From positions 1 to 64,000 of the forward strand of contig MU863923.1 of assembly GCA_033296885.1 (NCBI GenBank): a DNA stretch of 64,000 nt, in the 5' to 3' direction. Position numbers and translations under genes: made by a program. Below the pieces are notes generated by a model. That model was not told the DNA's origin and did no database searches. It was given only the letters and a program-made list of their open reading frames with translations. How positions within the stretch are numbered: the first letter of the stretch is position 1; every line of letters begins with the position of its first letter. Below are positions 54,473-64,000 of the stretch, in pieces. This DNA comes from Triangularia verruculosa. Its lineage: Eukaryota > Ascomycota > Sordariomycetes > Sordariales > Podosporaceae.

Positions 54473-56563
54473 TCACCCTAACCCCGGCCCTAGCGAACTT
54501 CTCGAGTTTCTATCCTTCCCCCAAGCATCAAAGTCAAACCTCGCTGCCCTGACCGGCACAGGTGACAACAGCTCCTTGGTTTTTCTCGCACAAAAGATGG
54601 GCGGCTCCCCCGGTGACATCGACCGTCTTCTCAGCACCACCGACCGTGAAGGTCCAGGCGGTTCCGAAACAGGATTCACCGTTGGATATGTCCACTCTCT
54701 CTGCGAAGGGGCAGCACCCTGCGAGACCATTTCTTCCCCCTCGTTATCATCCATCATCTCCGGCTCCAGCATCAGGGGCCCCGCCTCCAACAGCAAGAAC
54801 CCATTCGCCATGTTGCTACTTGAATGACCTGCCCAGGTGCGACCCAAACGGGGACCTGGGAAGGGAGCAGGTGAGCGGGATCTCGTTGTCGGTGCAGGCG
54901 GGCGCCTGAGGGGGATGAGACCGAAGTGATTTCTTGCCCCTTGTGGCGGGAGCAAGGATGGGGAAGCTTCCCGTGGTGAGGAGCTGTCAAGGAGCATCAA
55001 ATTCGACGGACCACCGTGGTGGAAAGATGCTTGATGGTGGCCCATATCGTCGTCATCGTCGGAGTAAATGTCGTTGTCGGAAGCATATGGAGATTCCCAG
55101 TCAGAAGCGCGACCACGCCAGATATCGCATAGCTCCGTGACCACCGACTTGGGTCCTTGATCCATTGTTCCTACCGCCAATCGGGCGGGCAGCGTTCGGC
55201 GGCGGTGAGGCACGGAACGTATACGCTCTTGTTCTTGCTGCTCGTGGCGTTCCCGTCCCAGTTGCTGGCGCTCTTCAAGCTCTATTTGTGCCCGGTGCCG
55301 CTCCATTTCCCTCGATCTTTCTCTAACCATTCCTCGTGCCATCTCCAACTCTCGAGCCCTTTGCATAGCTCGTTCTCTCTCCAATTGCCTTGCACGTTCC
55401 CTCTCTTGTGTCTCCCCCCACTCTCTCTCTTCTTCCAGCTCTTCCTCCATCTGCCACTCGCCTACCATGAAAGATGATCGTTTTGTCGGTCTCGAAAAGG
55501 TCTTGTTCAAATGTTCAGTGTCGGTATGTGGTGTGTCATGATCAGTTTCATCATCGCTGTCGTACTGGATGTCTTGTTGGGATGGTCCTTGCGGTGTTGG
55601 CTTCGGTGGGCGACGGAAGCCTGTATTCAACGGCCACGAGGATGAGTACTGCGGCTGATGCTCCGCCCACGCCGAAGTGCGAGCAATGTTTGCTGGCCTC
55701 TTACCAGCCGAACCGATATGATTTTGATGTGGAGTTGTCGGTCCAGCAGCTTCCATCTCGGGAGCGGAGCTTTCGGGACTGGGGGAATGGTCGTGCTCCG
55801 AATGGTTGTCGGGAAGTGTCTTGGACAAAGTGGTTCCTAGAGGATGCCCGGCCTCCGCGCTCTGCAAAAACACGGGGTGATGTCGACGGTGCGGAGGTCT
55901 TTTTGGTGAAGGTCTCGCCGCTTTCTCTTGGGATGCTGTCGAAAAGCGTCTCGCTGGGGGGGATCTGCCCCTGGCGGAAGAAGACAGTGATACTCGGTTC
56001 TCAGTGTCGACAGCACGCTTTGCGTCAGACGTGGAGAATCTGCGGGGAACCTTGTGCTCTCTCAAGAGAATGGCTGGCCTAGTAGCCTGCTCAGGGTACT
56101 CCTCGATGTAAGGAGACGGGGGCCGTTTGTGGTGAGTCTTCTTAGCAGCACTCTTCTTCTTTTTGACCTTGCGACTTCTGTCCTGGCTCTCGGTGTCAGG
56201 TTGCTGGATGAGCTCAGGGGTAGGAGGAGATTTGGATCTCGTTGGGTTGCTGCGGTGGGACCCATCGTTCTCAGAGTCTGTTTCCAACTCAAAGACGGCT
56301 TCTTCGCCAACATCCTCGTCAGCGGTGGGTGCGTGGACAGTTGCTCCGCATACGCACTTGTGGCAGCGAGGCTTTGCCTTTGGTGACCTCTTCCTCCTTG
56401 GGCTCCTGGCCTTGGCGGTTCTCTTTTCTGAAGCGGGCGAGGACCTTCGGTTGCCCTCGTAGACATAGTCGACGCTGTCGCTATCACCTGAATCCCAGTC
56501 GGTAGTTGTAGTGACATTGGGGTCGTCCTGGATCCGGGTTCTGTTGTTGTTGTTGTTGCCCAT
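54473..56563 (-). CDS. Large disordered protein with Glu/Arg-rich coiled coil
   Basis: An intronless frame of 696 aa, family not recognised. The N-terminus is MGNNNNNRTR, which offers a Gly-2 but not a good myristoylation site. Basic KARSPRRKRSPKAKPR near residue 55 looks like a nuclear signal, followed by a small Cys cluster CHKCVCGATVH. Residues 350-460 form one long charged helix of REREMER/QERERARQLERERA type. The rest is Ser/Pro-rich. Such proteins are often scaffolds in the nucleus or at septa, but this is only an analogy. The lack of introns in 2.1 kb and a good codon pattern support a real gene. Confidence 0.7.
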   Translation of the reverse strand: MGNNNNNRTRIQDDPNVTTTTDWDSGDSDSVDYVYEGNRRSSPASEKRTAKARSPRRKRSPKAKPRCHKCVCGATVHAPTADEDVGEEAVFELETDSENDGSHRSNPTRSKSPPTPELIQQPDTESQDRSRKVKKKKSAAKKTHHKRPPSPYIEEYPEQATRPAILLREHKVPRRFSTSDAKRAVDTENRVSLSSSARGRSPPARRFSTASQEKAARPSPKRPPHRRHHPVFLQSAEAGHPLGTTLSKTLPDNHSEHDHSPSPESSAPEMEAAGPTTPHQNHIGSAGKRPANIARTSAWAEHQPQYSSSWPLNTGFRRPPKPTPQGPSQQDIQYDSDDETDHDTPHTDTEHLNKTFSRPTKRSSFMVGEWQMEEELEEEREWGETQERERARQLERERAMQRARELEMARGMVRERSREMERHRAQIELEERQQLGRERHEQQEQERIRSVPHRRRTLPARLAVGTMDQGPKSVVTELCDIWRGRASDWESPYASDNDIYSDDDDDMGHHQASFHHGGPSNLMLLDSSSPREASPSLLPPQGARNHFGLIPLRRPPAPTTRSRSPAPFPGPRLGRTWAGHSSSNMANGFLLLEAGPLMLEPEMMDDNEGEEMVSQGAAPSQREWTYPTVNPVSEPPGPSRSVVLRRRSMSPGEPPIFCARKTKELLSPVPVRAARFDFDAWGKDRNSRSSLGPGLG

Positions 56564-57528
56564 GTTGCCTGATCTTCTCTTGAAGCGCAGTAGCTACTAG
56601 CTTGGGAACGGTGAAGAGATATTCAAACATTGATAAAAGCTGTGAGTGAGAACTGAAGAATGATGCTGACCAATTTGTGTCAAGAAGCGAAGGCAAAAAC
56701 AAAGGGAAAAGTGGAATGAACGGCGACACTCAGATATATCGTTCTGCCAAAAAGCAGAACGATGCTGAAGCCCGAGTGGCAAGGCTTTGGGTTGAAAATA
56801 GGGAGCAGAGTCCATCGAGTAATAAGGGACCACACATGATATCTTGCCATGCTTGGGGCCAGGACGATGCAGACCGATGCATTTCGTGGCAGAACTCCAA
56901 GGCATGAATCTGTGCGAATTGGCAGGGTGAGCGATGCCCAAGAAACACAGCTGCCAACTGCGTCGAAAGGGTGTGCATCAGATGGCAGCTACGTGGTGGT
57001 TGGAAGACGCAGTTTCCCGCTTTCTCCATCAGGGCAAGAGTGGATGGTTGGATACGGGGTTCCAAAAGAGCATGTAAGCATACATCACCTCACCTTAGCT
57101 GGGGAAACAACACATGGCAATGTCAGCCGGCTGAACGACGTGGACCGGCCCGGCAGCGTTCGAACCTCGTCGGCACACGGCGCCCATGCCGACTGGGTCA
57201 ACCAATTCCACATCTGTGCAAAACGTTGGGATAGGGCAATAGAACGGAGCGAATAGAAACTCATCTGTATTAAAAAGCCAGCCGTGTGGGATCTGTTCGC
57301 TTGGTGCGCTTTCCCTCTTTCGGCCTGAACAATGTCCAACTGTTTTTGCGGCCCAATGGCTGAGCCCGCCTTGCTTTCCCCAAACCTACCTTGCCAGGCT
57401 GAACCACACCCCCAACGCCAGAAAGTGCACTTTTGGTCTTGTCTCTTGTCTTGGTACTTACTTGTCCATCGGCGAGAGGAAAAGTCCAACTCATCACAAT
57501 AACAAGCTAGCTGTCATCGTGAACATGT
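56564..57528. other. Intergenic region between two minus-strand genes
   Basis: No supported gene. The left part is the promoter and leader of the gene ending at 54473. Frames on both strands at 57085-57490 are chance. Confidence 0.45.
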
Positions 57529-58554
57529 TTAGTCTATCTGGTTACCTTTGGGATCCCAGGTGCCACTGTAGATGTACGGTGCAGGAGGCAGATCGGGAGT
57601 ACGAGGTGGCTCATCGTAGGGCCCATAGGCATAGTTACGACTGGAACGGCGAGAATATTGACGACCACGCTTACTGCCAGGGGCGACGTATGGCGAGGAT
57701 CCTGCGTCAAGGATCTCAGTTTCCTCATACACCGGGCCACGATGGCTACGAGAACTGTGATGATGCGGTTCTTCAGGATGTCTCGTGGAAGATCGGCTGC
57801 GATTATGCGATGAAGAGTGTGGGTACTGGTAGTGCGAAGATGAGGGTGGGTGCTGGTACTCGGAGGATGAGGGAGGGTACTGGTACTGTGAGGACGAAGG
57901 AGGATACTGAGAACGGGAAGTGGATGGCGGATACCTCGGCCTTTCATCGCGTCCCATTTTCTCGAAACGCTGTCTCAGGCGTTCTGTATCGTCAGGCTCC
58001 ACTGTGACGTAGTCGGCATTGCCATCGCAACTGTAGTGGTAGGAGCTGGGATGCCCTTGGGGAGCATAGCCAGAAGGTCGACGAGGCTCCTCGGGGTATT
58101 TGGCGGACGACCTGCTACGATGATGAGAAGAAGGCTCCTGGTGCCTAGTAGATGATCTGCTGCGGTGGTGAGAAGAAGGCTCATCAGGGTGTCTGGCAGA
58201 CGATCCGCTGCCGTGACGGGATGGAGGCTCCTCCTGGGGCACCGCATACTCATAGTGGTGTGTCGTTCTGGATCGGCTGCGGGTACGGGACGAGGGCTCC
58301 TCGGAATGCCTAGCGGAAGATCTGCTTCGGCGATGAGATGAGGACTCGTGACGAGAAGGCTTTTTACTGCTACTCTCTCGAGCACAAAGTACGCCACTGG
58401 GTAGGTCAACTTCAACCCTGCCCAGATGGTTGATACAAGCAGAATTGTGGCAGGCGAATGAGCTTTTGTGAGCATCAAGGCACGCAAACTTGCAGCTATA
58501 GCCACATTGGACACAAACAATAGTTGTGTAATACTCTTCTCGGCTGTAGGACAT
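57529..58554 (-). CDS. Cys-rich N-terminus plus RS/PSSS repeat protein
   Basis: An intronless frame of 341 aa, family not recognised. Residues 14-45 hold CVQCGYSCKFACLDAHKSSF and CHNSAC, five to six Cys with a His that could bind one or two zinc ions. Then come two kinds of tandem repeats: EPSSHHRSRSSARHPEE-type (about residues 60-160) and QYQYPPSSSEYQHPPSSS-type (about 205-245). The two repeat arrays have different periods, so they expanded separately. The C-terminus PAPYIYSGTWDPKGNQID looks ordered. Nuclear or stress-granule roles are possible, but nothing in the sequence shows it. Confidence 0.68.
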   Translation of the reverse strand: MSYSREEYYTTIVCVQCGYSCKFACLDAHKSSFACHNSACINHLGRVEVDLPSGVLCARESSSKKPSRHESSSHRRSRSSARHSEEPSSRTRSRSRTTHHYEYAVPQEEPPSRHGSGSSARHPDEPSSHHRSRSSTRHQEPSSHHRSRSSAKYPEEPRRPSGYAPQGHPSSYHYSCDGNADYVTVEPDDTERLRQRFEKMGRDERPRYPPSTSRSQYPPSSSQYQYPPSSSEYQHPPSSSHYQYPHSSSHNRSRSSTRHPEEPHHHSSRSHRGPVYEETEILDAGSSPYVAPGSKRGRQYSRRSSRNYAYGPYDEPPRTPDLPPAPYIYSGTWDPKGNQID

Positions 58555-59121
58555 GGTATCGTATAAGGTTTGCGGAATGAAGTATAGGGCTGTTGATAGG
58601 ACCGGTACTGCCTGTGATATGTTACAGGATCAAAACTGAAAGACAGAAATGCTTGAAAAACGTTGAGCAACGCCATATGCCCCATCTTGCACTAGATCCC
58701 TCAGTTATATGATGATTAGAACTTCTTTATCTTCCATCATGGCTTCCAGATACTTCAAAATGGCATTGTCTACTTGGTCTTTTGGTGAATTCATGACCCG
58801 GCAGACACCACGACATACCAGCACCAGTCACTCTTTGTAATCGACCCAAAAATAGGAAATGGGCCGTCCCACGACAAAGAAACCTAACAGCCCCAAGATC
58901 AAAATAACCAATGGACGAGGCTCCAGAACTCCATAAGACGGGACCGGGGGTCTTTGTAGATACCTGCTCGTATCTCTTTCCTAGAGATAGGCGTGAGGGC
59001 CAGTATTGGCACATATCAGGATCCAAACTGACAAAGAAGGTGGGAAGAGCGACTCAAACAAAAGAAACCTGAGATGAATTTAGACTGTCCAAAGAAAACA
59101 TAGGCGCCTGGGGATTGCCGA
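58555..59121. other. Intergenic gap
   Basis: No supported gene; promoter of the RS-repeat gene and 3' side of Lunapark. Confidence 0.4.
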
Positions 59122-60322
59122 TTACTGCCCCCTTTTTTCTCTCTTCCTGACTGAGAGTCCCTGCGGCTCAGTGGCAACATCCCGTTCGACCTCCACAATT
59201 TCGCTCGAGCTCCGACCTTCATCATCGGTAGTTCCGGCAATAGACTCGGCCTTTGTTCCTGCTCCCCTCCCTTCAAGAACCTCTTGCACAATGCGCTTCC
59301 CCTCATCGATCTCCCCATTGGTGGCCCCACATGCCATGCACTTCCACTTTCCAATCTCAGCCAATGACTTAGTTCCCGGCGGTGCCTGGCCGTTGACGAG
59401 CCGGCACTTTGCGCAGATCAGAACGATCCTGTTCTTGGCAGCTGTCTCGTCTTCGCCTAGCAAAGTATCAAGGATACGATCGTACCAGTGCGGCTCGGGA
59501 GGAGGAGCCATTGTAGCGGGCGGATACTGGATGAATGGCGGGGGAGCTCTACCGTCGAATGCGTTTGGCGCAAACTCAGCCGACTCGTCCATGATAGGAT
59601 TAGACGGCTGTGGAATGGGGCCTCCAAAAGCCGAACTTGGTTGTCTGGATTGGGGTGTGCCGGCACGAGATTCGGGACGGCGCTGGATGTTTGCTGTCGG
59701 TGGAGGTGGCAATCCTGTACGAGCATGGTGTCTAGGTTGTGGTTGCTCTTTCACGGGGCCAGCACCTTCATGCTGCTGTTCCTCCTCGGCCTTCTTTCTG
59801 CTCTTCTTCTGCTTGTTATCGGACCCGCCGTACTTCTCGAGCAACTCAAGCGTCGAATCGTACTTTGTCGCATCCTTGAGCTTCTGAATGGTCTTGGCGC
59901 GCTCCGTTTGATAATCCTTGAGACGCGCGCCGAGTCTCTCGATGCGATAATCAAAGAAGATGGTTGTTATTGAGCGGACCAGCGAAATCAAGACCGGTCC
60001 TCCCGCCATGCCCGTCCATTCCCATGCGCCCATATTTTTGTAGCCAACTACCAGCATCAAGACAATGGCATAAACTAGGTAGGCGAACCCAATGTAAAGT
60101 GTACCTAGTACCTTGATCCGTCTTGCCTTCGCACGAGATTGATCAAGGCGGGTTTGCGTCACGGTTATTTTCGTCGACAGAGTTGAAAGTGCCTTTTCGA
60201 AAGAGGCTGGGGAGGAGTCATCTCTCTGCGCAACACACCAGGTCAGTCAAGAACGTCGAGACACTATCTAAGGGGCGCAAGTGAGTCGAGTTACTCACCC
60301 CCCATGGCCAAAGAGAGACCAT
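59122..60322 (-). CDS. LNP1: Lunapark-type ER junction protein
   Basis: There are two minus-strand exons, 60322-60299 and 60225-59122, giving about 375 aa. The 8-codon first exon MVSLWPWG joins RDDSSPASFEKALSTL, the usual Lunapark N-terminus. The two membrane segments follow (LGTLYIGFAYLVYAIVLMLV and GMAGGPVLISLVRSITTIFF), a coiled coil, a Pro-rich spacer, and a C-terminal zinc ribbon with CAKCRLVNG and WKCMACGATN. Lunapark stabilises three-way junctions of the ER network opposite atlastin/Sey1. The intron gtgagt...gcgcag is 73 nt. It is transcribed head to head with the golgin gene. Confidence 0.93.
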
Positions 60323-61413
60323 GGCCAAAATGGCTAGAGAGTCGTAAAGTCAAGTCGGTTGTGCTTGTAGAGTCGTGAGGGTTGTAACGTCGTGTCTGTA
60401 TTCCTGTTCAGGTTGTCGAGGTTGCGTTTGCGCGAAAGGGGTAGGTAGAGTGGAAAGTGTGTGAAATTGTGGTTTGGCAGAGAGTGTAAGAAATGAAAGC
60501 AAATAAAGCCAGAATGAGCAAGGAAAAACTCGTAAGAAATCGTCGGCCTTGAGAGTAAGGACTCCGCCTGCAAGGTACGTTGAGGCAAGGCTGCTCGTGT
60601 CAAGTTTGTTCTCGCATCGCCCACCTGAGGCTGTCAGCTGCGATGGAACTTGTGAAAGATGACAGCACTAGCAAAGGAGAGCTCCAGGGCCAGACTTTCC
60701 AGGGTGCTGTGGGGTGCTCGCGCACGGTGACCTCATTCCCTCGATAAAACAATGCCCCGTGCATCTGCATAACGACCTCAAAACTGGCCAGGCACTTGGC
60801 AAGCATAGGCACCTACGCATGAGTCGACGATTGACAATTTGGTTTTCCTTTCTCCCATGGCTTCAACGCTTGTTTTGTGACCACCCACACAGTGTCTTCT
60901 TTGGGCGGCCAGTGCCTAATGACTATCGGAACACGAGGAATAGTATCTCTGTATCCAGAATAACGGCTTACCCCGCATAACGCGGTGCCGCCGGCAATCC
61001 CAACTTCCTTCCGATGATCCCTGCGCGGCCTAAAAGCCCGGGGCTTGTCATGGCGTTCTTGGTGGTAGATGCGAGCTGCTGCTGAAAGCTGGCCCTGGCT
61101 GACAAGTGGCTCAACTTTAGAAACGAAGAACGACACAGTCTATTGCGCCACCAAAAGAAATAGAAACATGTCCATGGCTATGGAGTAGAGCAGAACCCTA
61201 TTCTTTTCTCTCCAAGCGTCGGTATTACTTCTCCCACTTCTGTTCGCTTGTTCGCCCCCTTTTACTCGGTGTACCGAGCCCAAAGCAAGCAACCCTTGCG
61301 CAGCGACAGCAACGAGGCAGGACAAGTTGACAGTTTGCGCCCTCTCCCTTGTCTCCGCTGAGACAATTTTGTTATCGTCTTTTTGGGGCTGGGCCACCCA
61401 GTCTTGACTCAAT
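60323..61413. promoter_or_regulatory. Shared promoter region of Lunapark and golgin genes
   Basis: A 1.1 kb gap between two divergent genes. No coding frame has support. I recognise no specific binding site. Confidence 0.45.
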
Positions 61414-64000
61414 ATGTTCCAGGTCAGTCGCAACGTCTGTCCAATGCAACTAACTCTCTTCAACGGCCAAATCTGACAATGGAGCATTTGCAGAGACTGA
61501 AAGGAGCCATCGACCGAACCATCGCAGAGGAACAAGCCAGACAACGTGCTTCTCTTGAATCGCAGCCCCAGGCTACCGGGAGCGCTCCCGCGCGGAGGTC
61601 GCGGTCATCTAGTGGTGCAGGCACCCATTCTCCAGCCCGAAGGCCACGCCCAACAGCGAAGCAAGATAGTGCGAGCCGAGAAGGAGGCGGCGCTGCAAAT
61701 CTCGACCCTGCCGTATTCGAGGCCGCCTTCACGATCGACGATACCGACGATACCGCAACGCCCTCAAGAGCCGCGACCCCAATGTCGGCGGATACAGAGA
61801 AGACGAAGGAGCTGGGAGTGATTCCAGAGCGGGGCCTGGAGGCTGCCCCCTCAAAACTGTCAGAGAAGAATGTTCAGAACCTGGACGCTTCCTCGGTCCC
61901 GGAGAAGAGGTCAATGGACTCCTCAACCGTGGTGTCGGTTTCTTCTGAGCTGCCTCCTGAGGTTCGCGCCAAACTGAGGAAGCTTGAGAGGCTCGAAAAG
62001 GCATACCCGGAACTGCTGCGGTCCTATCGAATTGCTCACGGACGGGTCATGCTGATCGAACCTTTTGAGAAGACTTTGAAGGAAAACACGCCATTGGCCT
62101 CGATTGCCGAACCTCAGGCTCTTGTTGAGTACCTTAATCAGGTTAATCTCAAAAGTGACATGGTCATGGAGGAGCTCAAGCGTGTTACTACTGAAAAGGA
62201 TTCCCACAAGAAGAAGGCAGACGAAGCGGAAAGGCAATTGGTCGCCCTAAACAACGAACTCTCCAACAAGACCAGTGAGACAGAAAAGGAAGTAGCCGCT
62301 CTCAAGGAGCAGATTGCTGCATTGAAGGTCGACAAACCATCCAGCCCACCCGTTGAGCACGACGAGGCTTCCAAAAAGGACGAAACTGCAGAGGGTCCCG
62401 GAGAAGGCCCCAAGAGCGAGTCCTTCTTCTCCTATGACAATGAGATCCCAGAATTACAAGCCGAGGTGGAAAAGAAGACGGAACAGATTGAGCAGCTTGA
62501 GATCGAGGTTCACACGTTGAAGGAGGAACTTTCCGTGGCCAAAGAGCATAGTGCCGGCTTGGTGGAGAGTCTCGAAACTGCTGTGCGCGAATTGGGCGAA
62601 TCTAAAGATGCTGCGGCTTTAAAGGCCTCGTTCGAAGCACAACTCACCGCTAGGAATACCGAGATTGAGACTTTGACAGAGCGTGCCAACACAGCGAGGG
62701 TCGCGATCAAAGAGCTCGAAACGAAGGTGGAGCAGGGGAAGCAAACAATCAAGGAGAAGGAGACGAAGCTTTCTTCAGCATCAAACCGCAACAAGGACCT
62801 GGAGGAGGAGCTGAAGACTATCACGGAGGCAAAGGAGAACCTCGACACGAAGATACAGGGGTTCAATTCTGAAATCCAGACACTGAAGAAGGCCAAGGCA
62901 CAGGATGAAGCCAAGATTGAAGAACTGGATAGGAAGCTCCAAAAGGCTGCCGCGACCCCAGTTTCGACACCTGCTACCACTACTGCGACTCCGGCTACCC
63001 TTGCAGCACAGCCCGGAGCGGGTGGTGGCAAGAAGAAGAACAATAAGAAAAAGAAGAAGGGCGGTGCCGCCGGCGGCGTGGCTGCTGCTGCCCCTGAACC
63101 TACTGCCACCGAGGCATCATCTGCAGAGCAGCCGCCTTCTTCGCCAGTATTGGGGCCATCCACCGAGGAGTTGCAGACCGAGCTGGCCCGTCTTCAAGAA
63201 GAGTTGGTCGAGAAGGACCAGCGGATCGACAGGTTATCAAAGCAGAGGAAGACGGAGGAGGATCTTCGTGAAGAGATTGAAAACCTCCAAGAGAACTTGA
63301 TGACCATTGGGCACGACCATGTGGAAGCCAAGCGAAAGATCAAGGAACTAGAAGCTGAGAAGAGGGAGCTCAAAGAACGCATTGCGGAACTCGAAAAGGA
63401 GGTGGAGACCGCCGCCGCTGGGGCTCAGGTCAATACTAAACTTCAGGGCGAGCACGAGTCGCTGAAGCAGGAGTTCGATGATCTCAAGATGAAATCCTCA
63501 ACCTTGCAGTCTGATTTGGCTGCTGCCCAACAGCTAGCGCAGACCAGATACAAGGATCTTACTGATCTTCGGGACATGCTTCAGAAGGCGCAGCCTGAGC
63601 TTAAGAGCCTCAGGCAAGAATCAGCCCTGCTGAAGACGACCAAAGAGGAACTTGCGGCCAAGACTGCCGAGTTGCGCAACCTCGAGAAACGCGAGAGAGA
63701 CCTCAAGACGGAACTCACCCGCGCGCAGCGCCTTGCGACTGATCGCGAAGCTGAAATTAAAACACTCCACGAAAAGGTCTCTCAAGAGACAAATGCTCGG
63801 TTGAAGCTGGAGGACGAACGCCGCGTTGCTGGCCGTGACCTCCGCCGCTCAGAAGCCGAGAAGATTGAAATTTCAGCCCGAGAAGAAAAGGTTTCCCGAG
63901 AGCTACAGCGAGTTCAGGAGGAGGCATCCAAGCTCCGCCCACGCATTGGCCAACTCGAAGATGAACTCAATAGACTAAGAAAGGAACAAATTTCTCTTCG
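61414..64000 (+). CDS. Golgi coiled-coil protein (GRIP/Imh1 type), 5' part, runs off the window
   Basis: Exon 1 is 61414-61422 (MFQ) and exon 2 starts at 61494 after a 71-nt intron gtcagt...gcag. The joined start MFQRLKGAIDRTIAEEQARQ is that of fungal GRIP-domain golgins. The frame then stays open to base 64000, about 838 residues, with no stop. An acidic, Ser-rich region (about 25-170) comes first, then long heptad coiled coils (ELQAEVEKKTEQIEQLEIEV, ERTELARLQEEL-like) broken by a basic KKKNNKKKKKGG hinge near residue 525. The GRIP domain itself would lie past the window edge. Such golgins tether vesicles at the trans-Golgi through Arl1. Partial at the 3' end. Confidence 0.82.

Noticed and set aside
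1..64000. CRISPR array, rRNA, bacterial operons or prophage
   Set aside because: Nothing of the kind is visible; splice sites and gene families show a fungal nuclear genome.

Overview
The window reads as nuclear DNA of a filamentous ascomycete, most likely a sordariomycete and plausibly one of the Sordariales; I do not name a species. The reasons are short GT-AG introns (about 43-172 nt, usually with a CTAAC/CTGAC-like branch site), typical filamentous-fungal families (HET domain, 3CxxC zinc finger, CE5 esterase, cellobiose-dehydrogenase cytochrome, tyrosinase, Lunapark, GRIP-type golgin), many low-complexity proteins, and an AT-rich repeat block with the mark of repeat-induced point mutation (RIP).

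Layout. Bases 1-2.3 kb are transposon debris: the 3' end of a RIP-damaged Ty3/Gypsy chromovirus (integrase tail, chromodomain, tRNA-like sequence, putative 3' LTR), abutting the 5' end of a pogo-like transposase gene. Bases 3-13 kb hold a 3CxxC zinc-finger gene, a secreted tyrosinase, a VCX-type Ca2+/H+ exchanger, a secreted repeat protein with kexin sites, a broken P450 and a CE5 esterase. Bases 13-23 kb hold two tandem RRM-like paralogues, each followed by the same non-coding segment, and a frameshifted leucine-rich-repeat relic. Bases 22.7-34 kb hold a secreted cytochrome-domain protein, several disordered Arg/Ser-rich proteins and a bHLH regulator of SREBP type. Bases 35-47 kb hold a HET-domain gene, a Pro/Gln-tailed protein, a second cytochrome-domain protein, an arylsulfotransferase pseudogene and an SGNH esterase with FG-GAP repeats. 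Bases 47-64 kb hold unidentified conserved-looking genes, an APH-like kinase fold, and a head-to-head pair: Lunapark (ER junctions) and a coiled-coil Golgi protein that runs off the right edge.

The genes do not form one pathway. Two loose themes appear. One is secretion: oxidases and esterases for plant or wall polymers, plus the ER and Golgi shaping pair. The other is decay and birth of genes near repeats: three pseudogenes, one tandem duplication and one nested transposon junction. Exon boundaries were set by eye from splice consensus, reading frame and family knowledge. No database search was possible, so all family names rest on motif recognition.
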